Assembly: GCA_003864495.1 (NCBI GenBank)
Contig: ML133388.1
Coordinates: forward strand, 496,738 to 560,737
Length of the DNA: 64,000 bases
Direction: 5' to 3'
Origin: Nemopilema nomurai
Lineage: Eukaryota; Cnidaria; Scyphozoa; Rhizostomeae; Rhizostomatidae
Numbering within the stretch: the stretch's first letter is position 1; the number at the start of each line of letters is the position of its first letter. The notes beneath the pieces were generated by a model. That model saw only the letters and a program-made list of their open reading frames with translations, made no database searches and was not told the DNA's origin. Positions 1 to 12,000 of the stretch are shown here, piece by piece. Position numbers and translations under genes: made by a program.

Positions 1-3000
1 GAACTGTCTGTCAGAGAAATTGGCTCGAGATAACACACCTGTGGAACAGCAGCCGGATCTGTTTTATAGGCATAGCTTAGCTGCAAACAGATGCTCTGTA
101 GCAAAAGGTGTAAGGACGTCGAGTCTCGTGTTGATCCAATAAACCTCGTAACCACAGTAGTGCCATTGCCAATCCATTCTTTAGTGAGTTCGCTCGACTT
201 AGCAATAACAGATGACCTTCCACAACCAGAATCTCCATACAGAACTAGCGGCTTTGTGTACGGGCCTAAAATCATTGAGATCAAAGCAAAAAGGTTAAAC
301 TTTTGCGAGCTAAGGGTTAATGTCTGGATTGGGAAATCAGGACATATCGTTACTGACTTTACTCAGCCAATCGAAATTCGAACCTTTGTCTGCAAAAAGC
401 AACGCTGTCTAATGAGCCTGAAGTAGAAGACACATAACAGAACATAAACAGAAATTTTTACTTTGAGAACACCAAAAGTCTATCCGAAAGAGGAATGCAA
501 GGTCATGTTCAAGGTCAATATCAAGGTCATGTTCAAGGTCCAGATCATTTCAAGATCAAGGTCATGTTCAAAGTCAAGATCAAGGTCATGTTCAAGGTCA
601 AGATCAAGGTTAAGATCACGGTCAGGATCAAGGTCAGGATTAAGGTAAAGGTCAGGTTCATGGTCACGATCATGGTCAAGATCAAGGTTAAGATCAAGGT
701 TAAGATCAAAGTCAGGATCATTTCAAGACAAGGTCAGGATCACGGTCAAAATCAAGGTCAGGATTAAGGTCAAGGTCAGGATCAAGGTCAGGATTAAGGT
801 CAAGGTCAAGATTTGGTTGATTACCTTGCACATAAGCTTTGACGGTCTGCAACACATCAGTATGTCCTACGAACTCACAAGATTTCTGTTGACACTCGTA
901 CGCATGCGTGTAAATCTCATCTCCCAGGTAAGATTGCCCTGCACGCATCGAAGGGAACTTTCGTATGACTTCGACTAATTTCATTTTGATATGTGCAGAC
1001 AGCACTTCGCCAAGCTTTTCAATATACGACTTTCTTTCATCTGAGTCTTGCTTAACAGCCATTACTGTTGCTTCGAGTGTTATTACGTCACGTTCTGTAA
1101 GGTTACCTAACTCAAGCATCTTCCTTCGAAACTCTTGTTTCACTGCTTCAAGTTGATAGTAAGTGTTCGCGTCATGATCATCATCATAAGCTTCCAAAGT
1201 CGAAAACGATCGCTTGCATTTTCGGAGGTCGGTTATTTTCCTTTCGATCGGGACCAGACGTACGACATTCAAGTCTGATATCAATTTCATGACATTCTTC
1301 TCTGTTTCTAAAATTCAATGAATATTTGTTACAATAAAAATGTATTTCAGATTCAATCAATTAAGCAGATGGGTAAATTATTAGCCGAATGTTTACAAGG
1401 CCATCCCCAGTACAACGGCTTCTGATAAATTCCATATTTGGCAGATATACCTATCGACTTCAAAAACGTGCAACTCGTATATCAAAGCAAAGCATTTGCA
1501 TAATCGTCTTGTACTATCTTCGCAAGTAATATTCTTGAAAAATACCATAATTTGTAATGGAAATCTCAACTACTTCTTAAATATTTTGCATACCTCCAAC
1601 GAACCTTGACCTTTTAAAGAATTGCCTATAACCCACACCTGGATTCCTAAACCTGCGAGCAAATCGGTATATTTGGTTCACCAAATGATTTCCCAAATAT
1701 AACTCCAATAGCTCCTGCTCCAAAAATGTTTGACATAGGCCGGCTTTTGGTGGCCATTGCTCAATCAAAGTCGACTGAAAATCTACAATTTCGCCTGTTT
1801 CAAGGTCTGCCTTTACGCGAAGGTTCAGTCAATCATAAGTTGCCAATAGACTTACAAAATCAAATTCATTGCTTTTGCCAAAATAAATAGAGCAATACCT
1901 GGCTGGAAATTTTTCCACAAATCCTTTTCGCCTTCAAAACATTTTGACAACAAAGCTTTGCATATGCTGACAAGGTGCTCCCTTTCTTCGCCATCGTCTT
2001 CTGTTTTTCTCTTCAACACATATGGACGAGAGTTGTCATTCTCCTCCACCTCGTAGCAATCCCGAAGCTGCGCAGCCTTGTCGCTTGGCAACAAGCTTTC
2101 CATCTTAACAAAGTCTTCTAAGGCAATTTGAGAGGGAATAGTCAGCGGGCCTACTTTTTCTCCGAAACAGCCCTTGAAAAGAATGGTACGCAAATAAGAA
2201 TTTGTTTCTAAACAAATATAATGACAACAGACACTGTGGTGAAGATGACGCTGCCTGACTCAAAAAGTCAACCCCGTAGTTATATAGGCCATACTTCAAC
2301 AGTTGTAAACAAAGCTCTGGAGTAACTCAGGTAACCAACTGGTATAAGCTAGTACACAGATATGCAATTATTCCACCCACGATAGCAACAAATGCGGACA
2401 TTCTAAAGTAGCACAATTATTCAGAACTTAAAAAAGCTAGACTGTGCTCAAACAAATCCGCGAAATGGGATCGGTTCTTGAAATGGGAAACGTGAAACCC
2501 GTTTCTTCAGTTGGAAGAGGAATGTTGAAAAGGCCTTCGTCGATGTACACAATACAGATGCAAAATCTGAATTGCGAGCAACGACCAGCACAAAGCTTAC
2601 GAGTAACAAAACTGGGATGCCAAATCTCTTGATTTCGGCCATTTCTTCGCTCAAATGGTCGACGTTTTCGTCCCCTACAACCCAGCTGTTCGTCTTTCGA
2701 GCTGCCGTTTCTTGGGGACAAAGGTTGATGACGTCACAAACGAAGCCGAACCTGGCGCAGAAATCAGCCAGCGATGGAAGGCATTCTTCTGTCAGGTACT
2801 TCCTTTCTATACTTGTATCTGCGAAGAAGGGAATAAATTCAATGAAAGCATAGGTACCAAAGATCAGGAGGAATTTAGGGTGAAGTGAAAAGGAGTTAAT
2901 GAAAAAGCAGTTAGCAAACGCCATCGCAGAGTAAAAACCATGAACAGCATGTGTCCTTTTCTTGTGAACACATTCATACAGCCTCCGCAGAAGACAATCA

Positions 3001-3153
3001 CCGCCAACTTTCCTTTGCTTTTTCTTCTTGAAAACAAGCTCGATGTTGAAAGCGCATGAAATTATAAGCAAATTTCGGTTTTTGCTTTCACCAAAATTCT
3101 GTCGAGACTTAATGATTCCTACCTGGTTTACCGCACACAATAATCTTGATCAT
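1..3153 (-). CDS. DUF4062–NACHT STAND NTPase, 5' part (runs off left edge)
   Basis: Six exons join in phase (high to low coordinate): 3153–3123, 2818–2601, 2172–1899, 1794–1639, 1307–825 and 265–1, giving about 475 N-terminal residues. All introns are GT–AG. Residues ~8–115 resemble DUF4062 as found in NPHP3/NWD1/TEP1-like proteins: DTSIERKYLTEECLPSL, a VCDVINL strand, then LLLGCFGEKVGPLTIPSQI, which matches the family's FLGxKYGxxPLP segment. The family's WG(V/I)R motif is not evident. Helical linker residues 175–387 lead to a NACHT start (PLVLYGDSGCGRSS, Walker A at ~398–406), followed by VVTRFIGST and LLLQSICLQLSY, which are typical of this group. Such proteins are predicted cytosolic ATP-driven oligomerising switches, usually with WD40 or TPR repeats beyond the NACHT; that part lies outside the window. 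The Walker A lysine is arginine here. The start ATG (3153) is the first in its frame, but the frame stays open upstream, so an upstream exon could extend the protein. The family call is firm; the exact orthologue is not known. Confidence 0.8.
484..815. repeat. Degenerate tandem array, 6/12-bp unit (AAGGTC / AAGATC type)
   Basis: About 330 bp of diverged repeats built on units like AAGGTCAAGATC, AAGGTCATGTTC and AAGGTCAGGATT. It lies wholly in the intron between the exons 1307–825 and 265–1 of the NACHT gene. AGGTCA occurs about fifteen times, often as TCAAGGTCA. Open frames across it (RS-rich on plus, LD-rich on minus) are consequences of the repeat, not genes. Confidence 0.9.
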
Positions 3154-3215
3154 TCTTGTTGACAAGCAAGGCGACTGCTTCTCTTGCGAATCAAAATGCA
3201 AATATCGCAATGAGC

Positions 3216-6200
3216 TCAATCGGACACTGTGTCCAAAAGAGTGATGTCCAAGTTCGAAAGTGACTTGGAAGCGAGGCTCTGGAATAATGGCGGCGGACGT
3301 TCTCCGGTTTGTTCCGGTAGGACAGGCAGCGGCTCATCAATAGGAAGGTCTTGATCTCCTGAAAAAAATATTTGCATTGCAGGAGGATATCAAAGAGGCA
3401 AAATTGTAGTTTAATGCTAGCTAAAAGAACTGTAATTCACCGCAAAGCAAGTCATCCGGCGAGGCATATTCGTATGTTACCTGTTCGAAGACACCTCAGA
3501 CAATAATAAGGTAGTACATGGCCTACAGACAAGCATTCTCTTCTCTATAAAAACACTTTTGGCAAAGACAACAAGAAATTAAAAGCATCAACACCAGCCA
3601 GTAACGTAACACTGGGCATTGCTCAACTCGAGTTTCACAAGCCAGCAATTCATACAGCATCTTATAACACCGAAGGCAACGTAGAAATCTCACTTGAATT
3701 TAAAGGTGATAAATGAGTGAAAACTTATTTTCCAATCAAATTTGGATTTTGAGCTGAGCTAACTCTTGGCAAAAACCAATTTAAGCTCTTGCAAACACAG
3801 CGTTTTGATCTTATCTTTCATGACGGCCAAAGGTAACGCTGATAAGAAGTGAAATCACAATTTATTCACTGAAAAATACGGCTTGTTGTGTACATCTGCC
3901 GATTCAATTTGTGATAATCTTCGTGTCGTGGCGAGAGAAGCTTACGAATTTTGCATTTCGAAATCGAGATCGAAATTGCATCCTGATTAGGCCAAGAAAG
4001 GTTTAATCAAATGTCGAGCTTATTATTTAAAAAGGACTTCTGGACGAAGAAGTGGTAAAGAAATTTCGAAACCTATACATAATACTTTCGCGTCATTTCT
4101 GACTTTTATTCTCTGTATGTTTCTGTACCCATTTATCCCCTGAGAAATTTAGAGAAAATGCACTTCAATCTTCTTGTGCTTTTGAATTCAATGGGAACAA
4201 AAGAATTTTCCCCAAAATGTCTAAACATATAAGTAACAAATTATTTATTCACCGTATACAGGTCTATTCATGGTTCCTTTTCAAACTTGAACCATGCATT
4301 AGCAAGTTATTTCCTAATGTGACTCGAGTCAACTTTAACCACAAAGCAGCAACTATACCCAAAAGCATCAAATACCGAAGTGTCATTTATATCCGTCATG
4401 GTATGAAGAGGAAGCGGAAAGGATGGTGTTTTTTAAGTTGAACTTCTTTTTGGAATTTTGCTGACTGTTCACGTGAAAGTGCGAAGAGTTCCTTTTTTAT
4501 TTGCCACTCGATTCAGGCTTCAGATCAACTTCAGCCTAGGCTTCAATTTCACCAACGAGCCAGGGAGCGCAAGAGATTTTCATGATTTCTAAAAGATCAC
4601 AATGATTCTCCAGTGATTTTTTGTGATTTTTTCACAAAGCGTACGAGATTTTAATAAGCGATATGTCTCTCGAATTTCACTTCAACTCCCATTTCAACAG
4701 GCAACGGTTGCAGCCTTCATTCAATTCCAGTTCGGTTGTGAATTTTATTCTGCCATTTGTTCTCAAACCGGTCATCAGTTTTGGGCACTGCTTCACTATA
4801 AATCAGGTTGGTAACTTCAGCCAGTGATTCATTCCCAATCCGGTCATCAATTCCGACTAGGGCCTCCATTCCAGGCAGGCCCACATAATGCCCACATCCG
4901 GTGAGTCAAAAGCAAGTTTTGTACCGAATAGACCTACATTCTTGAAAACTGTGTAGTTTTAAAAGAGCTGGTATTCATGGCTATTTCATGAGCAAATTCA
5001 CGACAAGTTGCATAGGGCCGATGGAGAAAACAAAAGTGCACCATTAATAAGAACGTACGGCCGAGAAAAATCTGCATGAACACTAGACCACACAGGATGA
5101 ATAATTTATTGTTTTTGAGGTTTAAACAAACAGCTAGGTACTAGGAAAAGCCAATCTCCGTTCTACAGCTAAAATATCCCTACTTTATATTCAGATTCAA
5201 TTTGACTGTGAATAAAATCTCTTCTTCTTACTTTATCTAAGCCTTTCTCCATGTTACAACCACCACATTGCGAGAATTATGGAACATTTCCCTACAATTA
5301 TTGTGAATATAGAGCGCATTATTCTCTCCTTATTTATTTCACAGGTGCACTATTGTGATTATTCCATTCTATCTATTCACTCTTTTAGTCAAGTAATCTA
5401 GTGAGGGTGGGGAAGTAATTAGCACCTCCGCTTGCAAAGCTCAAATGTATTTAACACAGAGCTGCGGCAGGAAGTCTGTTCAATCTTCCATGTTATTTCC
5501 TAAAATCGTTCAAAATTGTTTTGCCTTTATGACGACTGAAAAATATAGTCCCTAGTCATTTCAAAAGTTATAAAAAGACTTCTGCAACACTTTACAATTA
5601 AATAAAGATTTATACATTATTCAAATAGTTTTGCAAAGATGATTACCTTAGTAGCTTTCATTTTTGCACCGTTAAAAACTGCTCCAAACAAGCGACGTAA
5701 TAAACTTTGGTATCCTTTATCGGAAACTTTATGCACAGGTCTCGGGAAAGGATTTTTGAATAGCATGATTGTTTTTAAAGCAATTTTGCCATATTGCCAA
5801 TGGAGTCTTTACATTTTAGTGGAACATAGTCTCATAGGATCATATCTTGCCATATTGCCAGGATTCATAGTGAAACATTGACTAAGTACCCGTCAATTGT
5901 CACATTCAGAAAATCCACTTAGGCCACCGGCAACTATCTTAAAGGTAACTATGCTTTATAACAACCCTTCTAGTATTATTCAGGGTAAATTACAATAGTT
6001 TATCTTGTTTTCTGTTTTCATTTACTATAGAAAACAATAAAAGATTTAAGAAACTTCTCCTAATAGGGCCTGAGCTACGTTTCTTACAAAATAACGTCAA
6101 ACCTTTGTATGGATGCTGGTTGATGAGCTTATATGACCACGTGCAAAACAACCGACAAATGAACATATAAGGCATTAAGGCAATATTTCAATAAGGCATT

Positions 6201-9005
6201 TAAAATGACAAGCACCATTGCCATTGCCACAAACGAAGTTCCTGATGAAGACCCATTTAAAAACTTGTAAGTAGAAATGAACCGTTTAAACGAACTTGAA
6301 TTGGATAACCTGAAGATTTGCTTTTAAAGTATTGAAAATAACTAATTACATGATTTTTTGTATTCGTGCGAAATTTCTCTGGGAACGTCCAAAGGAACTT
6401 TGAGAAACGTCCGGAAATATTTTGTCCGGAATTTTTTATGACAGAAGTTTTTGCCTTTAAGGTAATAGCTTCTATTGTATCATTGTTCTAGTGCCTCGTT
6501 TTGATGGTTTACATCCGGGACTTTTGAGATTTAGTAAGAGCTTCGTGCTTGCTGCGTTGATGGGCGACAAAACATGGAAGCAACCGAATGGTTAGAAACA
6601 CAAGAGCAAGCATAAACGGCGAAATACCTGCTGACGATACTGATGCTTCTGTGATGTTCCTGCGGGTCATTAGTTTTCGCTTTGAAAGCATTTCCTTCGT
6701 TAGGCTTCCCTTCTTTACACGAGTGTCGAGTGGCAAGACAGCCTCTTCTTCAGGCAGAGGTTCTATTTTCTCTTGCTTCTTGACAGTCCGCTGCTCAGAC
6801 AGCTCGCTGTTGTGGTCTGGTGACGTCACGTTATTCACCTGGGATGAATTCTCAGACCGTGTGCTAAGAGATTTGCTCAACGTGTCCCTTTTAATGGAAT
6901 GCTGGGGCGTTGTGTACTAGAACGCGAATCAAACGGCATCAAACAAAAAAGACTTATTTAAACCAAGAAACCTTATCACAGGCATTTCATAATAAGAGAT
7001 TAGATTAGAGTTAGAGAGAGTAAATAATAAGATATTTACTTTTGCATCTTACTTTTGCATCTGCATTCACTACTTAGTCAACCGGCTGGGTTTAAAAAGA
7101 TACTAAAAATATCTAGGACTTTGCAAGATGAAATATAGATATAGCAAATCCAATTGGTCAGGAAACTGGAGTAATAAAAGATGTCATAAACAGGAGTAGT
7201 AAATGACGTCATCAAATAAAAAAGCAACAAAAACTGCTTAGAGCCGTTGGTACAAGATCTTCATTTGACAATGCTATAGGAAAATATTCCTGTTACGGGT
7301 AGATGTAAGGTATCATCTGGTTTGTTTCAAGGCCAAGTAATAGTAGAATCGAGTTGCAATGTATTTCTGTTTACAACTATGTTAACTGACTTTCCATTCA
7401 AATGCCATTACAATCGTCACCCCAATAACTAACCTCGGTTTGGAGACGGGTCTTTCCGAGTGGATGCTCTTTGAAGTACTCCAGCATTTCATTGATCGAC
7501 TCGAAGTACTCACCGCCGACAGAGACCCCAGTCGACATTCTGAATACGGCGTGGTGGGCAACGTACTCCCCGAAGCTGGACGAAAAAACAAGGCCATCAC
7601 AAACAGAAGGTGGAGTGAAATTATACCTTCACGGGCGAGCAAAGTTTTGGCAAGTTTGCAGAAATGTTTATAGGGAATTTAAGAGAAAATGGAAGTCTGA
7701 AGAAAGAAATTATGCTGCCTTAAAGACTATTTTTGAATCATAAGATTCCTTGAAAAACTGCGGTATAATTTTTATGGTATCCTCCTGCCTATCATTATCA
7801 TTTTTGAAGCATGTTTGCCAAATTCAAGAACGGGGTACAATCACAAGTATACACATTTTTAGCGAAAAAAAATTTACAGTGTTTTGAAGAATAACTTAGA
7901 GAAAGAAGGATAAAACGAAGAAAGCAAACCTAAACTAAATAAGCAAATTAAAAGCCACGAAACCTACATTGCAGGTTTACAAAAAATACATCGATTCCAC
8001 AACACGGAGAGATATTAGAAAAGAAGATCAAGGTTGAGGAATGGGATTTAAGCTCAGACCACAAAATAAGCAAAACACCTATTCTTGAGATACGCAATTC
8101 AGCATTCGCAGGTTAAATGCAGTCATCTTGAGGAATGAAATGAAAGTTCTGACTCTAAGGCTGGAATTGTCGTCATCAATTGCAAACGACACAAATGGCT
8201 AATTAATGCCTGAGTACAGCATCTGATCACTTCGAAGCCAATTCAAGCAGATTTCATATCGTGCTGTCTATCTTCTTCGCAATAACACAAGTGTACTGGG
8301 CAAACATGCGTAGATATGAGCGGGAAAGAATGCTTACCTGACCGACAGAAATCTTTCGGAAGAGACATCTTGGGTCAAGAGAAACGTCCCTTCTTTAGCG
8401 TTCGTCAGATAGGTTTCTGCTTCATCTCGGGTGAAGCTAAAGTGCGTCTTTCTAAGGTTGAAACATTCCTGTTAGTCATGTTGGACATTTGGGTGCCATG
8501 TTTCTCAGATCATGTTATTTCTTCGTTTTTAGATAAAAGATTCCAAGGTCAAGCAGACCTTTTTTAAATATCAATAAAAAAACGAAAACAGGAGCCCTAT
8601 CATCTAAACACGACCTAAGAAACAAGCTTAAAATTCTCGCAATCTGCAGGTAACTATAACGTTGGGTCCTAGATGTTAATCAGGCTGCAAAAAACTACAC
8701 AACTCACCAAATGTCACACGCATTGACTTTTAAAAGCGATAAAAGAAACACTCAAAATCGATCTTGTTCTCTATACGAAATACACCTGCGTCTAAGACCA
8801 CAACATAACATCGAGTCAGGTCATAATATAACCTAGTTCGTACTTTACATGATCAAAAATTGTTCGGAGAACTGCGGACCCACCTTTCTCCTGATCCTGA
8901 TTGCTGGTTCTCCTTTGTACTGAGGCTGCTGCAATCTCTAACCTTATTGCTTCGACCAAATGTCTTCAAAGACGAATCATCCTTCGATGACAAACAGATA
9001 CCCAT
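3216..9005 (-). CDS. Predicted N-myristoylated SH2-domain adaptor
   Basis: Five exons join in phase: 9005–8884, 8451–8338, 7575–7434, 6916–6628 and 3358–3216, giving 269 residues. The start MGICLSSK fits an N-myristoylation signal with an adjacent palmitoylatable cysteine, as in Src-type kinases, so plasma-membrane attachment is inferred. Residues ~43–126 form an SH2 domain: HFSFTRDEAETYL (αA), GTFLLTQD (the FLVRES strand), RFLSVSFGEYVAHHAVF and GGEYFESINEMLEYFKEHPLG. The invariant phosphotyrosine-binding Arg (βB5) is Thr67; the βD His (H86) is kept. The rest (127–269) is charged, Ser- and Pro-rich with no clear domain (EKIEPLPEEEAVLPLD, GERPPPLF) and ends DTVSD. No kinase or SH3 domain is visible. 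The 3358–3216 exon is chosen because donor 6628 is phase 1 and it fits exactly. Failing to splice there gives a different tail (see findings). The stop lies 62 bp before the NACHT gene's ATG on the same strand. Confidence 0.68.
3359..6627 (-). other. Long intron of the SH2 gene
   Basis: A 3.3-kb AT-rich interval between the last two SH2-gene exons. I see no further exon with family resemblance on either strand. A plus-strand ATG at 6204 opens about 20 codons and meets a consensus donor (GTAAGT) near 6267, but no partner exon was found. Confidence 0.5.
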
Positions 9006-12000
9006 TGCAATAAGGAACACGCCTTCACATCTCCAGTTGACTCACCTAAAAAAGCAGGAACTGTTGAAAGCTCTTAGCTAAAGCACTGGGTACAATCGTC
9101 TAAAAAACTGCACCGATTTTTCAGGCTTCTCAGTTGTAAGTCTTTACGGTTAAAGCACTCTGTCTCTCTTTCTTCTAGCACGTAAACGAGGCTCGAATTG
9201 CTGGTCAGCCAGGCAATGTTAACTGGAGCATGCGTGGCTGTTCAACGATGCACAGCTTGGAAGAGAGAAAGGCGAACAGCGGGCATGCTGAAAATGTCAT
9301 GACAGCCTGCAGATACCACTTGCGGAACGCTGGGCAGAATGTAAACCATTTGCGCAGAAATTACACTCAAAGCAGCTCTAACGGTGAAATATTTGCACTC
9401 TTTCAAGAGACACCGACAGACCTTCGAGCACACGTGCTTCCCTTTTGAGAGTAGTGACGCAACAAGCCAGATTTTATCTAAAAACAGCAAATGCAGAATA
9501 GCGGCTCTGCATTTCATACATGCGCAAACATGAAGCAACAGGTAGAGGTGATAAGTGTACTGGTTGAATCGGGTGTTCATCGTAGGTGAGGAACGTGGCA
9601 CTATATCACCTGCTTATTATTTTAGTACGTTTTATTGAGCGCATGCGTTTAGTCTGTCGAAATTCCTTCGTAGCATTATGGTGCTGTTTGTTCCCGGACC
9701 CTTATTCCTAAAAATGCGAGTTACCTGTTAAACTGGACTAGAAAAATTTAAATAGAGTATTCTACTGAAAGAATTTAAAGAACGAATACACTTGCAAGGT
9801 TTTTTAATAAATTCAAACAGATCTTGGATCGAAAAAGAAAACTAAAATCAACCCTAATGTCTTTTCATAAAAGCTACGGAGAGGTGTAAAGCATGTTTTT
9901 GGTTCACAAGCCGTGAACAAACACGTGTTAGTTGATAAAAACATCTCAAGCAATAAACCAATAAGGTACACTCTTTGAGAAAAATAGGCGTTATAATTGG
10001 CTGTGTTGCAAAAAACAATTATGCCTGAATCCGCTTTATAACAAACCAAACTTGCACTTAGCAATAGGTTTTTGGTTGACTTTGATATACTAAAAATTTG
10101 TACTAAAAGATATATTTCCATTTCGTACATCAATGTAGCTGTGTTAATTATGTAGCTGTAGAACACCCCCGTATTCAGTTCAGCTTTAGTCACGTGACTA
10201 ATCTTTATATTCGCTTGTTAGTTGTTATTCGCTATTCTGCTGCAGTACTTCAGTAAACGATAACAGAAGGATAAGTAGCAGAGCCTATGGTATAGTGAAA
10301 AGAAATACTGAAATACTGCGGACATCGGAACACCACAGGAAGTTGTACGGTGCAAAGGGGGGCACCTTTATATCTAGTATAGCCAAATGAACTGGGAATA
10401 CGAAACTTTCCCAGACTGATTAATGATCATAGGAATCTACTAAAAACAAACTAAAAGTTTTTTAGGAAGACGATAAAGGAGGTTGGTTGTCTTGCAAAAC
10501 CGCTCTTAGTTGCTATGGCTGTGTCGACAAAAAATTGATGCGGTTAAATTTAAGCTTCAAAGAACAAACGAACTCGTGCAGTTGTTTAAGAAAGTCTTCA
10601 AACGAAGATACCAATCCGGACACAGCGCAACAGCAGCATCATAGGCCAAATCGCATGTAGACAATTTTGGAATGGATTCAGGGAAAAACGTAGGCCAATG
10701 CAGCTGCTAACAGCATCGGAATTCGATAAAAGTAGTACGGGGGACAAGAAAAGAAAGGTCGAATACTGCATGGGAAAAACCTTGACTAGGGTAAATAGGC
10801 TTGTTTCCAGAAATATGAGTCATTTAATTCAACTTTGTAAATACACAATAGCGAAAGGTACGGATGGCTTGCTTGTTTGCAGAGGTGAAACGACGGCTGG
10901 CGAAGATCTTCCGGGCATTGGTGCCTAGTTCGGTGTGAGCCTAAGAGAGGGTGTTGGCTGAAGCCTGGGTGTAGGGCCTCACGAACTGGAAACATAATTG
11001 CAACTCTACCATGAGCATTTCTCCCACGAGCCATGAGAACATAACAGGTGCACCCACGCGTTGAATCGATCTCAATTTAAGCAGCTGAGTAGAGAAGCCA
11101 GACATCTTTATGTGGGTGGACTAGCTTGTACCTTTTCACAGACGTTTCCAGAGCAACTGACTTATTAATAATGAAATCTAGCACCACAAGACTCTTTTCT
11201 CGGATCCAGATTGCCCAAGGTTTTTGCAAATTCCACTTGATCTATACATTAACAATACGAATTCACTGTTTGAGCGAAGCATAGTTTTCTTCGATTAAGA
11301 ATTGTTCAAGGCTGATTTCCAGCCAGTGCTTTTTGTTACGCGCGTGACTTTTCACGAAAAAGTCCATCCTGTATTTTGCGATTGATCGCCTGACAGGATT
11401 ATCACTAGCCAATCAAAATCTACAAAAACAGCGCCAAGACGTACCAGTCCTACACAATATCCACAAAGTTTTCAGATGGCAATAAACATGGCGTCGCAAA
11501 TTACAATGGAGGAACTTCTTCTTGCAGCCAAGCTTGCTGGTATTTGCGCACAAAATATTGCAAATGGAGCTTATCAAGAAGATATCAACTTCAATATTAT
11601 AGTTCAAACTTCTACGTCGATATCGATGAGGGAAACATCGAGTTTAAAGTCCTTGGACTCATACCAAATATTTCTTTGTAAAAAAAGGATTCTTTGTCAA
11701 AAAGTTTAATGTCTCTAACAAGCAAATGAAATTCACTTTTTCTGTTCTTTCAAGAAGAAAATTCTTCGAATCCAAAATCTTTTTCCATATTTCGCATTTA
11801 TTTGCTTCCATTTTAAAAGCAGACGCAGCAGAAGGAAGACCTTGAGTCTCCTTGAAATCACGAGCCTGTTGTTGATTGCCGCCATCTTTAATTTTGGTAA
11901 ATTGAGCGCGCGAATGAAGCTATGAATTGCAATAGGTCGATCGCAACAGGTCACGCGCGGGAAAAACCCATTAAGTGGAAATCTGCCTTTACCTAATCTC

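Noticed and set aside
463..767. Plus-strand frames rich in Arg–Ser or Lys–Val repeats
   Set aside because: They are translations of the tandem AAGGTC array inside an intron of the NACHT gene, with no start context or splice support.
718..824. LDLDLNPDLD-type extension of the minus-strand NACHT linker exon
   Set aside because: The exon ends at a donor (GTAATC) at 824; the repeat beyond is intron, and the phase fits the next exon at 265.
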